Shown in pieces: positions 12,801 to 26,420 of a stretch of 64,000 nucleotides of DNA (its first letter is position 1; each line of letters opens with the position of its first letter). The translations under genes and the position numbers were made by a program. The notes beneath the pieces were generated by a model, which saw only the letters and a list, made by a program, of their open reading frames with translations, did no database searches and was not told the origin of the DNA. Source of the stretch: Xestospongia muta (lineage: Eukaryota > Porifera > Demospongiae > Haplosclerida > Petrosiidae); the NCBI GenBank assembly GCA_963693285.1, contig OY848917.1, positions 23,566,245 to 23,630,244 of the forward strand, read 5' to 3'.

Positions 12801-15800
12801 TGTCTTTTTAGTATATGATTTGAGTGACAAATATTTAGCTACACCAGTGTAAATTAACATTATGTTACATTATCAATAGTTAAATTTATTAAATCACTTG
12901 TCTGTTAACTAAATAGCAATTTAATATATGAAAAAGAAGACATATGACTACAAGAAATCACTATACTGAAATATGACGTCAGAACTGTATATGTATATAA
13001 TTTTGATACACATATAAAAACAGATAATGCACATAACACATAATATATAACTTTATAAAGTTACACATACTTAGTTAAGGTCATCATTTTATATTACATA
13101 TATATAATTGCCATGCCTTCTTTTCATGCAGTTTATTAAAGAGAATGTCCTTGTAAAGTATAGCTATACATGTAGGTGTAATCCTACAAGGATATACGTC
13201 TATTCTCACTAATTATAGTCATGATCTTTTGGCCATTTATAATACTATTTTTACATTCTTAAGTTAAGTAAAGGAAATAAAACATAGACATGTTAATGAG
13301 TTTGTAGATGTGAATGACCTGCTATATAACTAGTGTTATGTATGTATATATTCTTAAGTTTGGGATGGCCCATATGTTCATTCACATTACCATTTGTCAC
13401 TGTAGAATTAATCGATCCAATTAGATTGTTTTAGATATTGTTTATGTAACATAGTAACTCAGTAGCAGTCTTAAATTACATGCTTTATATATAACATTAA
13501 AAATCAATTATACATTATATAGCTACTACTGTTGAGTATATTATCAAAACAGTTTATACAACAGGTCAAAATGATAATAATATTAATGTCAATGTGATAT
13601 CAGTAAAAACAATATTAAAGGATATTATTATATTTATTTCATGCATTACAAGAGGAGTTTACGTTGCGACTACAATTGACAAAATTTATTTTAATATAAT
13701 GGATAGCATATATATCCAAGACAATTGTTACTAGTACATTATTACCATAACAGTTATTGAATAGGAAAATGATTTTTTAGGATATAAAAATCATTCCTAG
13801 AAACTATTGATCATGAGTAACATCTGGTGATTGACAGACATTACACATAGGTGTAATGTCCAAGAATTTAAATCTGTTGAAAATCATAAATTATAAATTA
13901 TAGGTAATGATTGTACATGTATTACAAATTGATTATGTTATGTTTCAATTTCCTTTTTAGCAAATTATCAATACTAATGTCCATGAACTCTAATCGGATG
14001 TACATATGTTATAATATAAAAGTTCCTATTGTGTACATTTATTGACTAATAGTTGATATCTGCTGTGATTTTAAACTCAAATTAAATTTTCTACTTCTAT
14101 CATTTGTTGTCTAAGATAGTGATGTAACTGAAGATAATGATATTAGGTTAACACAACATTTAAGCAAATCTCTAAATACTAGATGAGTAAGATAAATTAT
14201 AATTTATTTGGTGGTAAGATGATGCATAGTTGTATACATGTAATAATGATGATGACTATTGCTAAATGTGGCTTTTGTAACAGCTAAAGTAGATATAGTT
14301 ATATATCCTAGGTTATTGGCATCATTATATATTACATATATATATTTGGTATACTTTCTTTCAATACAGCACATTAAAAATTATATCAATCGTCTTAGTA
14401 CAATAGATTTTATACATGTGGATATAGATATCACAGGCAGATAAAAATGATAAAGGGAATTAAAAATGGTTACAAGATGGGCTAGTTGGGTTCATATGTA
14501 TGTAATTCCATAACTGGTTACATTACAGCTAATAGTACAGAAAGAGTTGTAATTTATGCAACAACAATAGTCATCTATTTATGTGCGTTGACAATAGAAA
14601 CTGATAAAGAAAATGGGGTTGGAGAGATAAAATCTGAACATGAATAATAGGATAACTGATAAGAAGACACATCCTTGAATGAAAACTGCTCATGTATTAA
14701 TGGATATAGGTAAATGACAAATAATAAATACACATATATGGATAAACAGATAAATGGATATGTGAAATTAGTAAATGATAACTGATGTCTTCAAATCCAC
14801 CAGATTGTCAATGATTCTGTCTAGTCATTCAATGTTTATTTACTTTGGATCTAATCTATACATTTGTTCCAATTTCTCCATCTAGCAGCTTGACTAATCT
14901 CTATCTATCTCATTTTCCATTCAAATTTTGATCTTTTGATCTACTAGGAATTAAGTTAGTTATATTTTCTGACAGAGGATCCAATCCTTAAACTCTCATT
15001 CTACTTTACTTAAACCATTTACTATACTTAATAAAACATAATTGACCTAAAAGGTCAGATTATATAGTTTTTGTATAACTGTTATGGTAATAAATATAAC
15101 TCACCTTTCAATTTATATAATTAGTCTTATTGTCTGTTCATTCATTTCCTGTTTACATTAATAGCTACAACCATCCTCCTTTTACTCTTTATTAACAATG
15201 AAACTATCTGGCAATATATTCTAATCTAGCCAATGAACATTTGTACTGTATAGATAAATTGATGATTCTCTATATAAACATAGATTCCTTATATTTTTAT
15301 ATTGATACTTTGCACATCAGTATTTTGGTTTAATACGTCTGTCTATATGTTAATCTATTCATTGGTCACTCCATCTTTCTAACATTCTGTTAACATTCAT
15401 TTCTCTGCTGCTTGCTATCAATCCATAATGGTTTCTCATTCAATGTTCTATTAACTTTTTTCTCTATCCTTTAGTTAGTTAATGTACCTATTTATCCAAC
15501 TATTTGACTTACTGCTTCCAGAAAAGATCGATCTTAACTTGTCTTTAACCAATACAATGTGGACTACACAATGTATGTGGATTATATAATATCACTGACA
15601 TAACAAGTGATGTCAATATTAGGTTACTGCAACCTTATGTGTGAGGTTTTCATATAATGAATCTGTACATACTAGATCATAATTTGTTTACTGGCAAGAA
15701 TATGAATGGTATGTAATAATGATGATATCTATAGTTATATGCGACAATTTGTAACACCTGAATGTAACCTTAAACTGTTACTACTCAAATTCAGGAATGA

Positions 15801-16229
15801 GTTTAAAAAATAAATATTTAATATTTTAATCTAGTATACGTTATGATAACTGTTAGTATTCAAGTTCTCAAGAATTATCTTGAATATACAATTCAAATTA
15901 ATTATATGTTATATACTGCTTTTGTTGGACACATTATCACAATAGTACAGACTACTTAGTTATAAAGTGATTTTATCTTTATTTTGCATATGGCAATAAG
16001 AGTTTACATTAGGACTATTAATTTGCAAAATTTACTTTTAATATAACATGTATATCTAAGATTATCATTGCTAGTACTATGTTACCATAACAGATAGTAG
16101 ATAAAAAAATTTTGAAAGATGTAATATCATTCCTAGAAATAATTTATAACATCTGGTGATTGATAGTATGATTGATTAACTAGAACAAGTGGCAATGTCA
16201 TTATGAATGGATGGAAATTTGAATAGCCA

Positions 16230-16760
16230 ATTTATTATTTAAAGCTTTCAAAGTGTTTTAAAGCATTATATAAAAGGCAAGCATTTGTGCTTGTGCTTAA
16301 ATAATTTGTAGCATTAGTGCTTGCAAGGAGACTTGTAAACACACTTGCTTGAAACAATAGCATGTTAAGGTTTCATTTGCTGAAACTAAAATAGTATCAC
16401 TAAAAAGGGTTTTTTGCATGAAAGATACAGACAAACCTCATGGCATTACTTTTCATAAGCTGGCCTTTTAAAATGTAAAATTGCATTCAAGCATTAACTT
16501 TTAATTTCAATTCAATAATAAAACTAATTGAGTTAACTAATGTTTTGGAGTGACAAATCAATTTCATGTGTCCTTGAAGTTATGCTTCAAGCATTTTTAA
16601 AGTGCTTGAAGTACTTAAGCACTATATATCATGAAACACTTGTGATTAAGCAATTTGAAAATGCCTGTGCCTGAAGTACTTTATCAAGTACTTGACTATT
16701 GTTAACAATGGATGGAAAATAGACAGAGAGTCTCTTTATCTATTTTCCCATTTTAGCTTT
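16230..16760. repeat. Hairpin-rich CTTGAAG/CTTCAAG repeat, copy 2
   Basis: Longer relative of the block at 4,600, with the 'acttaagcactatatatcat' core followed by the same 'gacagagagtctct' segment. The first perfect stem is weakened here, while the direct order of blocks is kept. Confidence 0.75.
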
Positions 16761-16963
16761 AGTCAGTCCATCCAGTATGAATATATTAGCTACACTCTGT
16801 CAAAGGACCCATCCCTTGACTCTTATTCTACTGTACTTGACCAATTTACTATTAAAAATAATTATTGACCTATAAGATCAGATTATATAGCCTATATATT
16901 GTTTTGGTAATAAAAATAACTCACCTTTCCACCCACACACTTATCATTATCTCATCACTATCA

Positions 16964-16965
<2 letters not shown>

Positions 16966-17006
<41 letters not shown>
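16966..17006. repeat. (TA)n microsatellite
   Basis: About 40 bp of uninterrupted alternating T and A, inserted in a block that at 5,200 and 21,200 reads instead 'acatatatctatataatta'. It is a local expansion of a short TA stretch. Confidence 0.95.
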
Positions 17007-17010
<4 letters not shown>

Positions 17011-17390
17011 AATTAGTCTCATTGTCTGTTCATTCATTTCCTGTTTAATATTAATAGCTATAATCATCTTCTATACAACCTTTATTTACAAAGAAACCAT
17101 CTGCTGACTCACAATAAACAACCACCTCCAAATGAAAATACAGCTGGTACCTTCCATTGGAATTTTGTCTAAATACATTACTTCAAAGATACAACAGAGT
17201 ATCTAAGTGATAATAGTATATGACCTTTATAATCTATTCATATAGAAATTATTTTAATTCATTGGATTGAAATGGGTACTTAAGCCTATTCTCTGTTCAT
17301 AAAAATGATCTAAGTACCAGAGTATGAGATTATAAATCTCACATAAGGGTGTCTTTTGTCGTGTCAGGCAGTCCTATATAATCATTTTGA

Positions 17391-18073
17391 ACCATGTGTC
17401 TTGTGTATATGTAACAGATTATGTTTGTTATCTTCATTTTAACATTTTATTGTGATTTTCAAGAGCAACAAATGAAATTAAACCACATGGTTTAACTGCA
17501 AAGAAATTTAGCAACATTGAATTTTGTTAACTCAAATTGTGAGTGGTACGAAGCTTCTTGCTATGTTGCTCTTCTGTATTCCTAGCATTCTATAGCTATA
17601 AATCTTCCATTGACATTGCTGATGATTATGTAACAATTGTAGCTCTAGTCATTGTTTAATGATTGATTCATACTAGTACATGTACAAGTGATAGTTCCAT
17701 AGTTCTTTTTTTGATAGCTCATAAATCTATCCAATGAAAATGATATGAACGTAAAGACCATAAAGAAACAAGTATAGATTAAGCAAAAGTAATTCTAAAT
17801 ATTAATTTCTAAATGAATACATGCATCAATCCATTTATCCACCCATATATAATGGATGTATAGAATGGGTGGGAATATATGGAAGAGAAATATTTTAACA
17901 ATATAGCCATATTACTTCTATTGTACATGTACATGTACAAATTGTCTACTAAATCATATGAATACATAAACATGTGAACACATGGCAATACATGAACAGC
18001 AATGATAATGCAGAACTGATGGTAGATGCTAGCACACCTCTTTATTGTTGAAGTAAAAAACAATCATAAGATC
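17391..18073. repeat. Near-identical 0.68-kb duplicate, left copy
   Basis: Matches 22,370-23,051 with only a few substitutions (for example near 17,480, 17,571 and 17,621), at a constant offset of 4,979. Immediately outside, the two loci drop to the ordinary divergence of the desert. This includes an identical 84-residue minus-strand open frame in both copies (17,809-18,063 and 22,788-23,042). That frame is low in complexity and not evidence of a gene, because the whole block is near-identical, not only the frame. Confidence 0.85.
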
Positions 18074-19133
18074 AGACCTGTATAAACATAATATGTGAGA
18101 ACAACAGCTTACATCTAAGTAAAAACAGCACACTTTATTTTAGACCATTAAATGATAGAATTTGAGTTATAATTATCTATTATTCTATAGTTTTTTTATG
18201 TAAATGTTGTTGTTGTTTTTAATGACGATGATTATAAAAACAAAGACATCACACTCTTTGACCAGTGATTGATAGAGGGCAGTATCTACATAGAGGAGTA
18301 ATGTACCTCATATATGAAGTCTGTTTTTTAAGATATAGTACACATATTACATTTAGTATATGGTTATCATATACATAAAGCCTCCTTGTTATCTATTATA
18401 GACATGTACTTAATGTTTCTAGAAAGGACTGATCTTAGTTTCTCTTTAGCTAATACAATGTGGTCTACATAAAATATGTGGATTATGTAATATCATTGAC
18501 ATAACTGAAGATATGGATATTAAGTTATTGGAACCTTATGTTTGTAAGTTTTCATAATGAATTCTGTATATGCTATATAGATATGTAAGATAAAGCATAA
18601 TTTGTTTGTTGGCAATATGATGTATGGTCATATACATGTAATAATGATGATGTCTACTGTTACATGTGACTATTTGTAATGCCTAAATGTAACCTCAAAC
18701 AGTTACCATTCAAGTTCAGTATTGTAAGATTTTCATGTCATATATTTTATACTAATCTTATCACAATAACTATCATGATGTTTGAAGCTATATATAGTTA
18801 CACATGTTTGGGTAAGGTCATCATTTTATATTACATATTAATAATTGTCTTAGTATCGTAATTACTGTTATAAGGTATTTTATAAATAATACAAATTGAT
18901 TTTGTCAGCTAGTCATTTTTGATACCATCTTTACATTGAAAAGATGTTGAAGCTAGGTTAAGAAATAGTACATAAACATATTAACGAGTATGTATATATG
19001 AATATTAATAACCTCATATATAGTCAGTGTTACTTTGTATATATTCATAAGTCTCAAGTGGTCCATATTTCCATTTACATTGCCAATTGTGGCTGTATAG
19101 TAAGCAAACCAAACAGATTGATTAGTTTCTAGG

Positions 19134-20240
19134 AATGAGTTTAAAAAATAATATTCAAATATTTTAATCTAAGATATGCTATAATAACTGTTAGTATCTC
19201 AACAATAGCCTTGAATATGTAATTCAAAGTAATTATACATTACATACCTGCTTCTGTTGAATCTATTATCACAATAGTTTATACAATAGTCAAAATGATA
19301 AAAAAGATAAGTATAGACTACTCAGCTATAAAGCGATCTTATCTTTATTTTGACAATAAAAGTTTACATTGAGATTATAATTTGCAAATTTTATTTTTAA
19401 CATAATATATAACATATATATTCAAGATTACTATTGCTAATACTATGTTATCATAACAGTTGATGTAAGATCATTCCTAGAAACAATTAATTACATCTGA
19501 TGATTGGTAGTATGAGTGATAGACACAAAATATATGGATTCTATAATATCACTGACATAACTGACAATGTAAGTATTGGGTTACTGTAACCTTATGTGTA
19601 TTACTTTTCATATAATGAATCTGTACATACTAGATCATAATTTGTTTGCTGGCAAGAGTATGCATGGTTGTATATATATAATAATGATGATATCTAAAGT
19701 TATATGTAACTATTTGTAACACCTGAATATAACCTTAAATTGTTACTACTCAGATTCAGGAATGAGTTTAAAAAGTAAATATTTAATATTGTAATCTAAT
19801 ATACGTTATGATAACTGTAAGTATCTCAACAATAGTCTTGAATATGTAATTAAAATTAATTATATATTATATAGCTGTTTCTGTTGAATAAATTATCACA
19901 ATAGTTTATACAATAATCAAAATGACAAGAAGACAAGTACAGACTACTTTGTTATAAAGTGATTTTATCTTTATTTTGTGTATGAAATAAGAGTTTACAT
20001 TGAGACTATAATTTGCAGAATTTTATTTTCAATCTATAAATACATAACATATATATCCAAGACTACCATTGCTAATACATTGTTACCATAACATATATTA
20101 AATAGAAAAATTATTTTTTAAAATGAAATATCATTCTTAGAAACAATTAATAACATCTGGTAATTGGTAGTATGATTGACAAGTGGCAATGTCATCATGA
20201 ATGGATGGGAATTAGGTAATTGATTATGTCTAATTAATTA
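19134..20240. repeat. Two tandem ~0.63-kb desert units
   Basis: The segment beginning 'gaatgagtttaaaaa' at about 19,134 begins again near 19,761, a period of about 627 bp, with the same internal order of words in both units. They are diverged relatives of the array at 24,303. Confidence 0.65.
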
Positions 20241-20409
20241 ATCATAAACATGAAGAGAAAAGACCAAATGAGAAACAATCCAACAACCAATGACAAGCTA
20301 TCAGATATTTACACTGACTGTTGTAAAGGAAAGACTGTCTATGCTTCTGTCAAGGCATTCAATCTTTATCTACCTGGATTCAACGATTGTTCTTAATCCA
20401 AGTACTAGG

Positions 20410-20980
20410 TTCACTAAATCTCCCTCAAACTGTCAAGCACTTGAGTCATTGTGCTTAAATGTATATTAAGGACATTTTATGAAGTGCTCAAAGTGCTTTA
20501 AAGCATTATGTAAAGGGCAAACATTTGCGCTTGAATAGCTTGTAGCATTAGTGCCCACAAGAAGATTTGTGAGCAGATTTGCTTGGAACTATAGCATGTT
20601 AAGGTTTCATTTGCTGAACTAAAATAGTATCACTAGAAAGATCTTTTGGCATGAAAGATACAGAACTCATGTCAACTCTTTTCATAAGCTGGCCTTTTAA
20701 GATGCAAAAACTAATTCAAGTATTAACTTTAATTTCAATTCAAAAATAAAACTACTTGAGTTTACTAATGTTTGGGTGTGACAAATCAATTTCATCAATG
20801 CTTGAATTTGTGCTTCAAGCAGTTTTAAAGTACTGGAAGTACTTAAGCTCTATATATCATGAAACACTTGTGCTTAAGCAATTTTAAAATGTGTGTGCTT
20901 GAAGTACATTATCAAGTACTTGAGTATTGTTAACTTATCAACAATGGATGGAAATAGACAGAGAGTCTCTATATATTTTT
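20410..20980. repeat. Hairpin-rich CTTGAAG/CTTCAAG repeat, copy 3
   Basis: Same block order as at 4,600 and 16,230, ending in 'gacagagagtctct'. Several of the stem halves have substitutions. Confidence 0.7.
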
Positions 20981-22212
20981 CCATCTTATAGCTATAGCTT
21001 TGTCCATCCAGTATGAATACATTAGTTACACTCTGTCAAAGGACCCATCCCTCAACTCTCTTTCTACTGTACTTGACCAATTTACTATTAATAAATGATT
21101 AATGACATAAAAGGTCAGACTATATAGCTTTTATATAACCTTTTTGGTAATAAATATAACTCACCTTTCCACTCACACACTTATCATCCCTCACACTATC
21201 ACTATTACATATATCTATGTAATTAGTCTCATTGTCTGTTTATTCATTTCCTGTTTAATATTAATAGTAATAATAATCTAGTATAGCATAATCTATCCAT
21301 ATAGAAATTATTTTAATTTTATCAATAGCTTATTTAATCCTATCTATCATTTCTTTTGTTAAGATTATTACTAATCTCTCCAGTTTTTGCTACTACATAT
21401 ACTGTAAATTAAAATTATTTTCATGTATGCTATTGATTATTAGACCTGTGTAATATTCCATATTATATTTTTTTATAATATTAATACAGGTTTGTTATTT
21501 CTTTAAGTTTGTGATATTTAAAGAGTGTGAGGCAATCTAGCATTTAGCATGATCTTTTTATGACAGACATTGAGGTGTCTAAACTGGATGTGTTAATGAT
21601 AGTCATTAATATAGTGTATATGTCATTGGATTGAAATGGCTACATAAGCCTACTCTCTATTTATAAAAATGATTTAAGTACCAGAGTATGAGACTATAAA
21701 TCTCACATAAGGGTGTCTTTTGTCGTGTCAGGCGGTCCTATATAATCATTTTGGACCATGTGTTTGTGTATGTAACAGATTATGTTTGTTATCTTTGTTT
21801 TAACATTTTGTTGTATATGACTTTCAAGAGCAACGAATGAAATTAAACCACATCGTTTAAGTGCCAAGAAATTTAGCAACATTGAATTTCTTTAACCCAA
21901 ATTGCAGTGGTGTGAAGCTTTTTGCTATCTTGCTCTTCTGCATTGCTAGTATTCTATAGTTATTAGTCTTCCATTGACATTGCTGATGATTATACAACAA
22001 TTGTAGCTATAGTCAGTGTTTTCTATTGTTGATTCATACTAGCACATGTACAAGAGATAGTTCCATAGTTTTGTGTTCTTTTTTAGATAGCTCATAGATC
22101 TACCCAATGAAAATGATATGAACATAAAGACCATAAAATAAAAAATTACAGGTGAAGCAAACGTAATTCTAAATACAATAGCTACATAGATTTATTAATT
22201 GCTAAATAAATG

Positions 22213-23051
22213 CATGCATCAATCCATTTATCCACCCATATATAATGGATGTATAGAATGGGTGGGGATAGATGGAAGAGAAATATTTTAATAATATGAT
22301 CATATTACTTCTATTATACATGTACATGTACTAATGTCTACTAAATGATATGACTACATGAACATGTGAACCATGTGTCTTGTGTATATGTAACAGATTA
22401 TGTTTGTTATCTTCATTTTAACATTTTATTGTGATTTTCAAGAGCAACAAATGAAATTAAAGCACATGGTTTAACTGCAAAGAAATTTAGCAACATTGAA
22501 TTTTGTTAACTCAAATTGTGAGTGGTACGAAGCTTCTTGCTATGTTACTCTTCTGTATTCCTAGCATTCTATAGCTATAAATCTTCCATTGACATTGCTG
22601 ATGATTATGCAACAATTGTAGCTCTAGTCATTGTTTAATGATTGATTCATACTAGTACATGTACAAGTGATAGTTCCATAGTTCTTTTTTTGATAGCTCA
22701 TAAATCTATCCAATGAAAATGATATGAACGTAAAGACCATAAAGAAACAAGTATAGATTAAGCAAAAGTAATTCTAAATATTAATTTCTAAATGAATACA
22801 TGCATCAATCCATTTATCCACCCATATATAATGGATGTATAGAATGGGTGGGAATATATGGAAGAGAAATATTTTAACAATATAGCCATATTACTTCTAT
22901 TGTACATGTACATGTACAAATTGTCTACTAAATCATATGAATACATAAACATGTGAACACATGGCAATACATGAACAGCAATGATAATGCAGAACTGATG
23001 GTAGATGCTAGCACACCTCTTTATTGTTGAAGTAAAAAACAATCATAAGAT
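22213..23051. repeat. Tandem duplication with near-identical right copy
   Basis: The words 'catgcatcaatccatttatc' occur at 22,213 and again at 22,799. The left copy belongs to an ordinary diverged unit (about 21,630-22,370). At 22,370 the sequence jumps back to the start of the segment also found at 17,391. The join lies at 'gtgaaccatgtgtc', where the words 'gtgaac' and 'gaaccatgtgtc' of the two parents overlap, so only a few bases of shared sequence mark the junction. Unequal exchange or replication slippage is the likely origin. Confidence 0.75.
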
Positions 23052-24302
23052 AGACCTGTATAAACATAATATGTGAGAACAACAGCTTACTTCTAAGTAA
23101 AACAACACATTTTATTTTAGACCATTAAATAATAGAATATGAGTTCTAATTATCTATTATTCTATTGTTATTGTTTTATGTAAATGTTGTTGTTGTTTTT
23201 AATGACAATGATTATAAAAACAAAGACATCACACTCTTTGACCAGTGATTGATAGAAAGCAGTATCTACATAGAGGAATATTGTACCTCATATATGAAGT
23301 CTGCTTTTTAATATATAGTACACATAATAACATGTAGTACATGGTTATCAATACGTAAAGCCTCCTTGTTGTCTATTATAGACATGTACTTACAGCTTCT
23401 AGAAAGGACTGATCTTAGTTTGTGTTTAAGTTATACAATGTGGCCTACATAAAATATGTGGATTGTGTTATATCATTGACATAACTGGAGATATGGATAT
23501 TAAGTTATTATAACCTTATGTGTGTTAGTTTTCATATAATGAATTCTGTATATGCTATATAGATGTGTAAGATAAAGCATAATTTGTTCGTTGGCAAGAT
23601 AATGAGTGGTCATATACATGTAATAATGATAATATAAGTTCAGTATTATAAGATTTTCATGTCATAATATTTATGCTAATCTTATCACAACAATTATCAT
23701 GATGTTTGAAGCTATATATAGTTACACGTGTTTGGGTAAGGTTATCATTTTATATTACATATATATAATCGTTATACCAATTGTCTTAATACAATACATT
23801 TTATACATGTGCCTAAGTTTATGTTAAAAATCATAAACTATAAATAGAATTTAAACATTTAAGCCTATATTAGAAATCATAAATTATAGATAATAGATAA
23901 TAATATATATGTATTAGGCATTGATTGTATCATGTCTCATATCTTTTTTCTACAACATTATAATGTTACATATTAAGACTTACATTGTTGCATTTATACC
24001 TAAGTTAACTTGTCATTAAGAAGATAAATCATAAATACTGTTATAAGGCATTTTATTTATAATACAAATTGACTTTGTCTGTTAGCCATTTTGATACCAT
24101 CTTTACATTGAAAAGATGTTGAAGCTAGGTTAAGGAAATAGCACATTGACATATTAATGAGTATGTAAACATGAAATTAATAACCTGACGTATAGCTAGT
24201 GTTATCTTTACATGTATTCATAAGTCTCAAATGGTCCATATTTCCATTTACATTGCCAATTGTGGCTGTTTAGTAAGCAAACCAAACAGATTGATTAGTT
24301 TC

Positions 24303-25990
24303 TAGGAATGAGTTTAAAAAATATATATTTAATATTTTAATCTAAGATATGTTATGATAATAGTTAGTATCTCAATAATAGTCTTGAATATGTAATTCAA
24401 AGTAATTATACATTATATAGCTGCTTCTGTTGAATACATTATCACAATAGTTTATACAATAGTCAAAATGATAAAAAGTATAGACTATTCAGTTATAAAG
24501 TGATCTTATCTTTATTTTGACAATAAAAATTTACATTGAGATTATAATTTACAAAATTTTATTTTTAACACAATATATAACACGTATATCCAAGTACTAT
24601 GTTGCTAGTACTATGTTACCATAACAGTTGATGTAAGATCATTCCTAGAAACAATTAATAACATCTGATGATTGGTAGTATGATTTATATCTTGTCTTTA
24701 GCCAATACAATATTGTTTACACAAAATATATGGATTATATAATATTACTGACATAACTGGTGATGTCAATATTAGGTTACTGTAACCTTATGTATGTTGG
24801 TTTTCATATAATGAATCTGTACATACTAGATCATAATTTGTTTGCTGGCAAGAGTATGCATGGTTGTATATATGTAATAATGATGGTATCTATAGTATTA
24901 TTTGACTATTTGTAACACCTGAATGTAACCTTAAACCGTTACTATTTAAATTATGAAATGAGTTTAAAAAATAATATTTCATATTTTAATCTAATATATG
25001 TTATGATAACTGTTAGTATCTCAACAATAGTCTTGAATATACAATTCGAATTAATTATATATTATATAGCTGCTTCTGTTGAATACATTATCACAATAGT
25101 TTATACAATAGTCAAAATGATAAAAAGTATAGACTATTCAGTTATAAAGTGATCTTATCTTTATTTTGACAATAAAAGTTTACATTGAGATTATAATTTG
25201 CAAAATTTTATTTTTAAGATAATATATAACATGTATATCCAATTAATATGTTGCTATTACTATGTTACCATAACAGTTGATGTAAGGTCATTCCTAGAAA
25301 CAATTAATAACATCTGATGATTGGTAGTATGATTTATAGCTTGCCTTTAACCAATACAATATTGTTTACACAAAATATATGGATTGTATAATATCACTGA
25401 TATAACTGGTGATGTCAATATTAGGTTATTACAACCTTATGTGTGTTAGTTTTCATATAATGAATCTGTACATACTAGATCATGATGTGTTTGCAGGCAA
25501 GAGTATACATGGTTCTATATATGTAGCAATGATGGTATCTATAGTTATATGTGACTATTTGTAACACCTGAATGTAATCTTAAACTGTTATTACTTAAAT
25601 TCAGGAATGAGTTTAAAAAATAATATTTAATATTTTAATCTAAGGTATGTTATGAAAACTGTTAGTATCTCAACAATAGTCTTGAATATACAATTCAAAT
25701 TAATTATATATTATATAGCTGCTTCTGTTGAATACATTATCACAATAGTTTATACAATAATCAAAATGACAAGAAGATAATTACACACTACTTAGTTATA
25801 AAGTGATTTTATCTTTATTTTGCATATGGCAATAAGAGTTTATATTGAGACTATAATTTGCATAATTGTATTTTTTAATATAATACATAACATGTATATC
25901 CAAGATTATCATTGCTAGTACTATGTTACCATAACAGATATATAATAGAAAAATAATTTTTAAGATGTAATATCATTCTTAGGAACAATT
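24303..25990. repeat. Tandem array of ~650-bp units, about 2.6 units
   Basis: 'ctgcttctgttgaatacatt' occurs at about 24,420, 25,070 and 25,720, giving a period of 650 bp twice in a row. Each unit holds, in order, the 'atctcaa..atagtcttgaa' block, the GATCTTATCTTTATTTTG block, a 'gttaccataacag' word and a 'gtcaatattaggtta' word. This is the clearest tandem array within the desert. Confidence 0.8.
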
Positions 25991-26129
25991 AATAAGAACT
26001 GGTGATTGGTAATATGATTGATTAACTAGGAGAAATGCCAATGTCATCATGAATGGATGGGGAAAAAAGTAATTGATTACATATAATCAATTGACCATAA
26101 ACATGAAGAGAAAAAAAGAATGATCTTTT

Positions 26130-26420
26130 AAGATATAAAAATGAATTAAAGTATCAACCTTTCATTTCAATTCAATAATAAAACTAATCGAGTTAACAAA
26201 TGTTTGGGTGTGGCAAATCAATTGCATGAGTGCTTGAAGTTGTGCTTCAAGCATTTTTAAAATGCTTGAATAAGTAGTTAAGCACTATACATCATGAAAC
26301 ACTTATGATTAAGAAAATGCTTGTGCTTGAAGTAGTTTATCAAGTGCTTGACCATGGTCACTAGAAAAAATAGAGAAAGAGTCTCTATCCACTTTTCTAT
26401 CTAAGTCTTGGTTTGTTCAT
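26130..26420. repeat. Hairpin-rich CTTGAAG/CTTCAAG repeat, copy 4
   Basis: Shorter copy that keeps the perfect stem tgcttgaag / cttcaagca near 26,230-26,253 but is missing part of the right half. Confidence 0.7.

Noticed and set aside
16865..17107. Open frame with Ile-Tyr repeats
   Set aside because: It is produced by a TA microsatellite; no supporting exon structure.
17809..18063. Minus-strand 84-residue open frame, identical at 22,788-23,042
   Set aside because: Identity covers the whole 0.68-kb duplicated block, not only the frame. The composition follows the A+T-rich background and other copies of the block (6,300; 22,213) do not keep the frame open.
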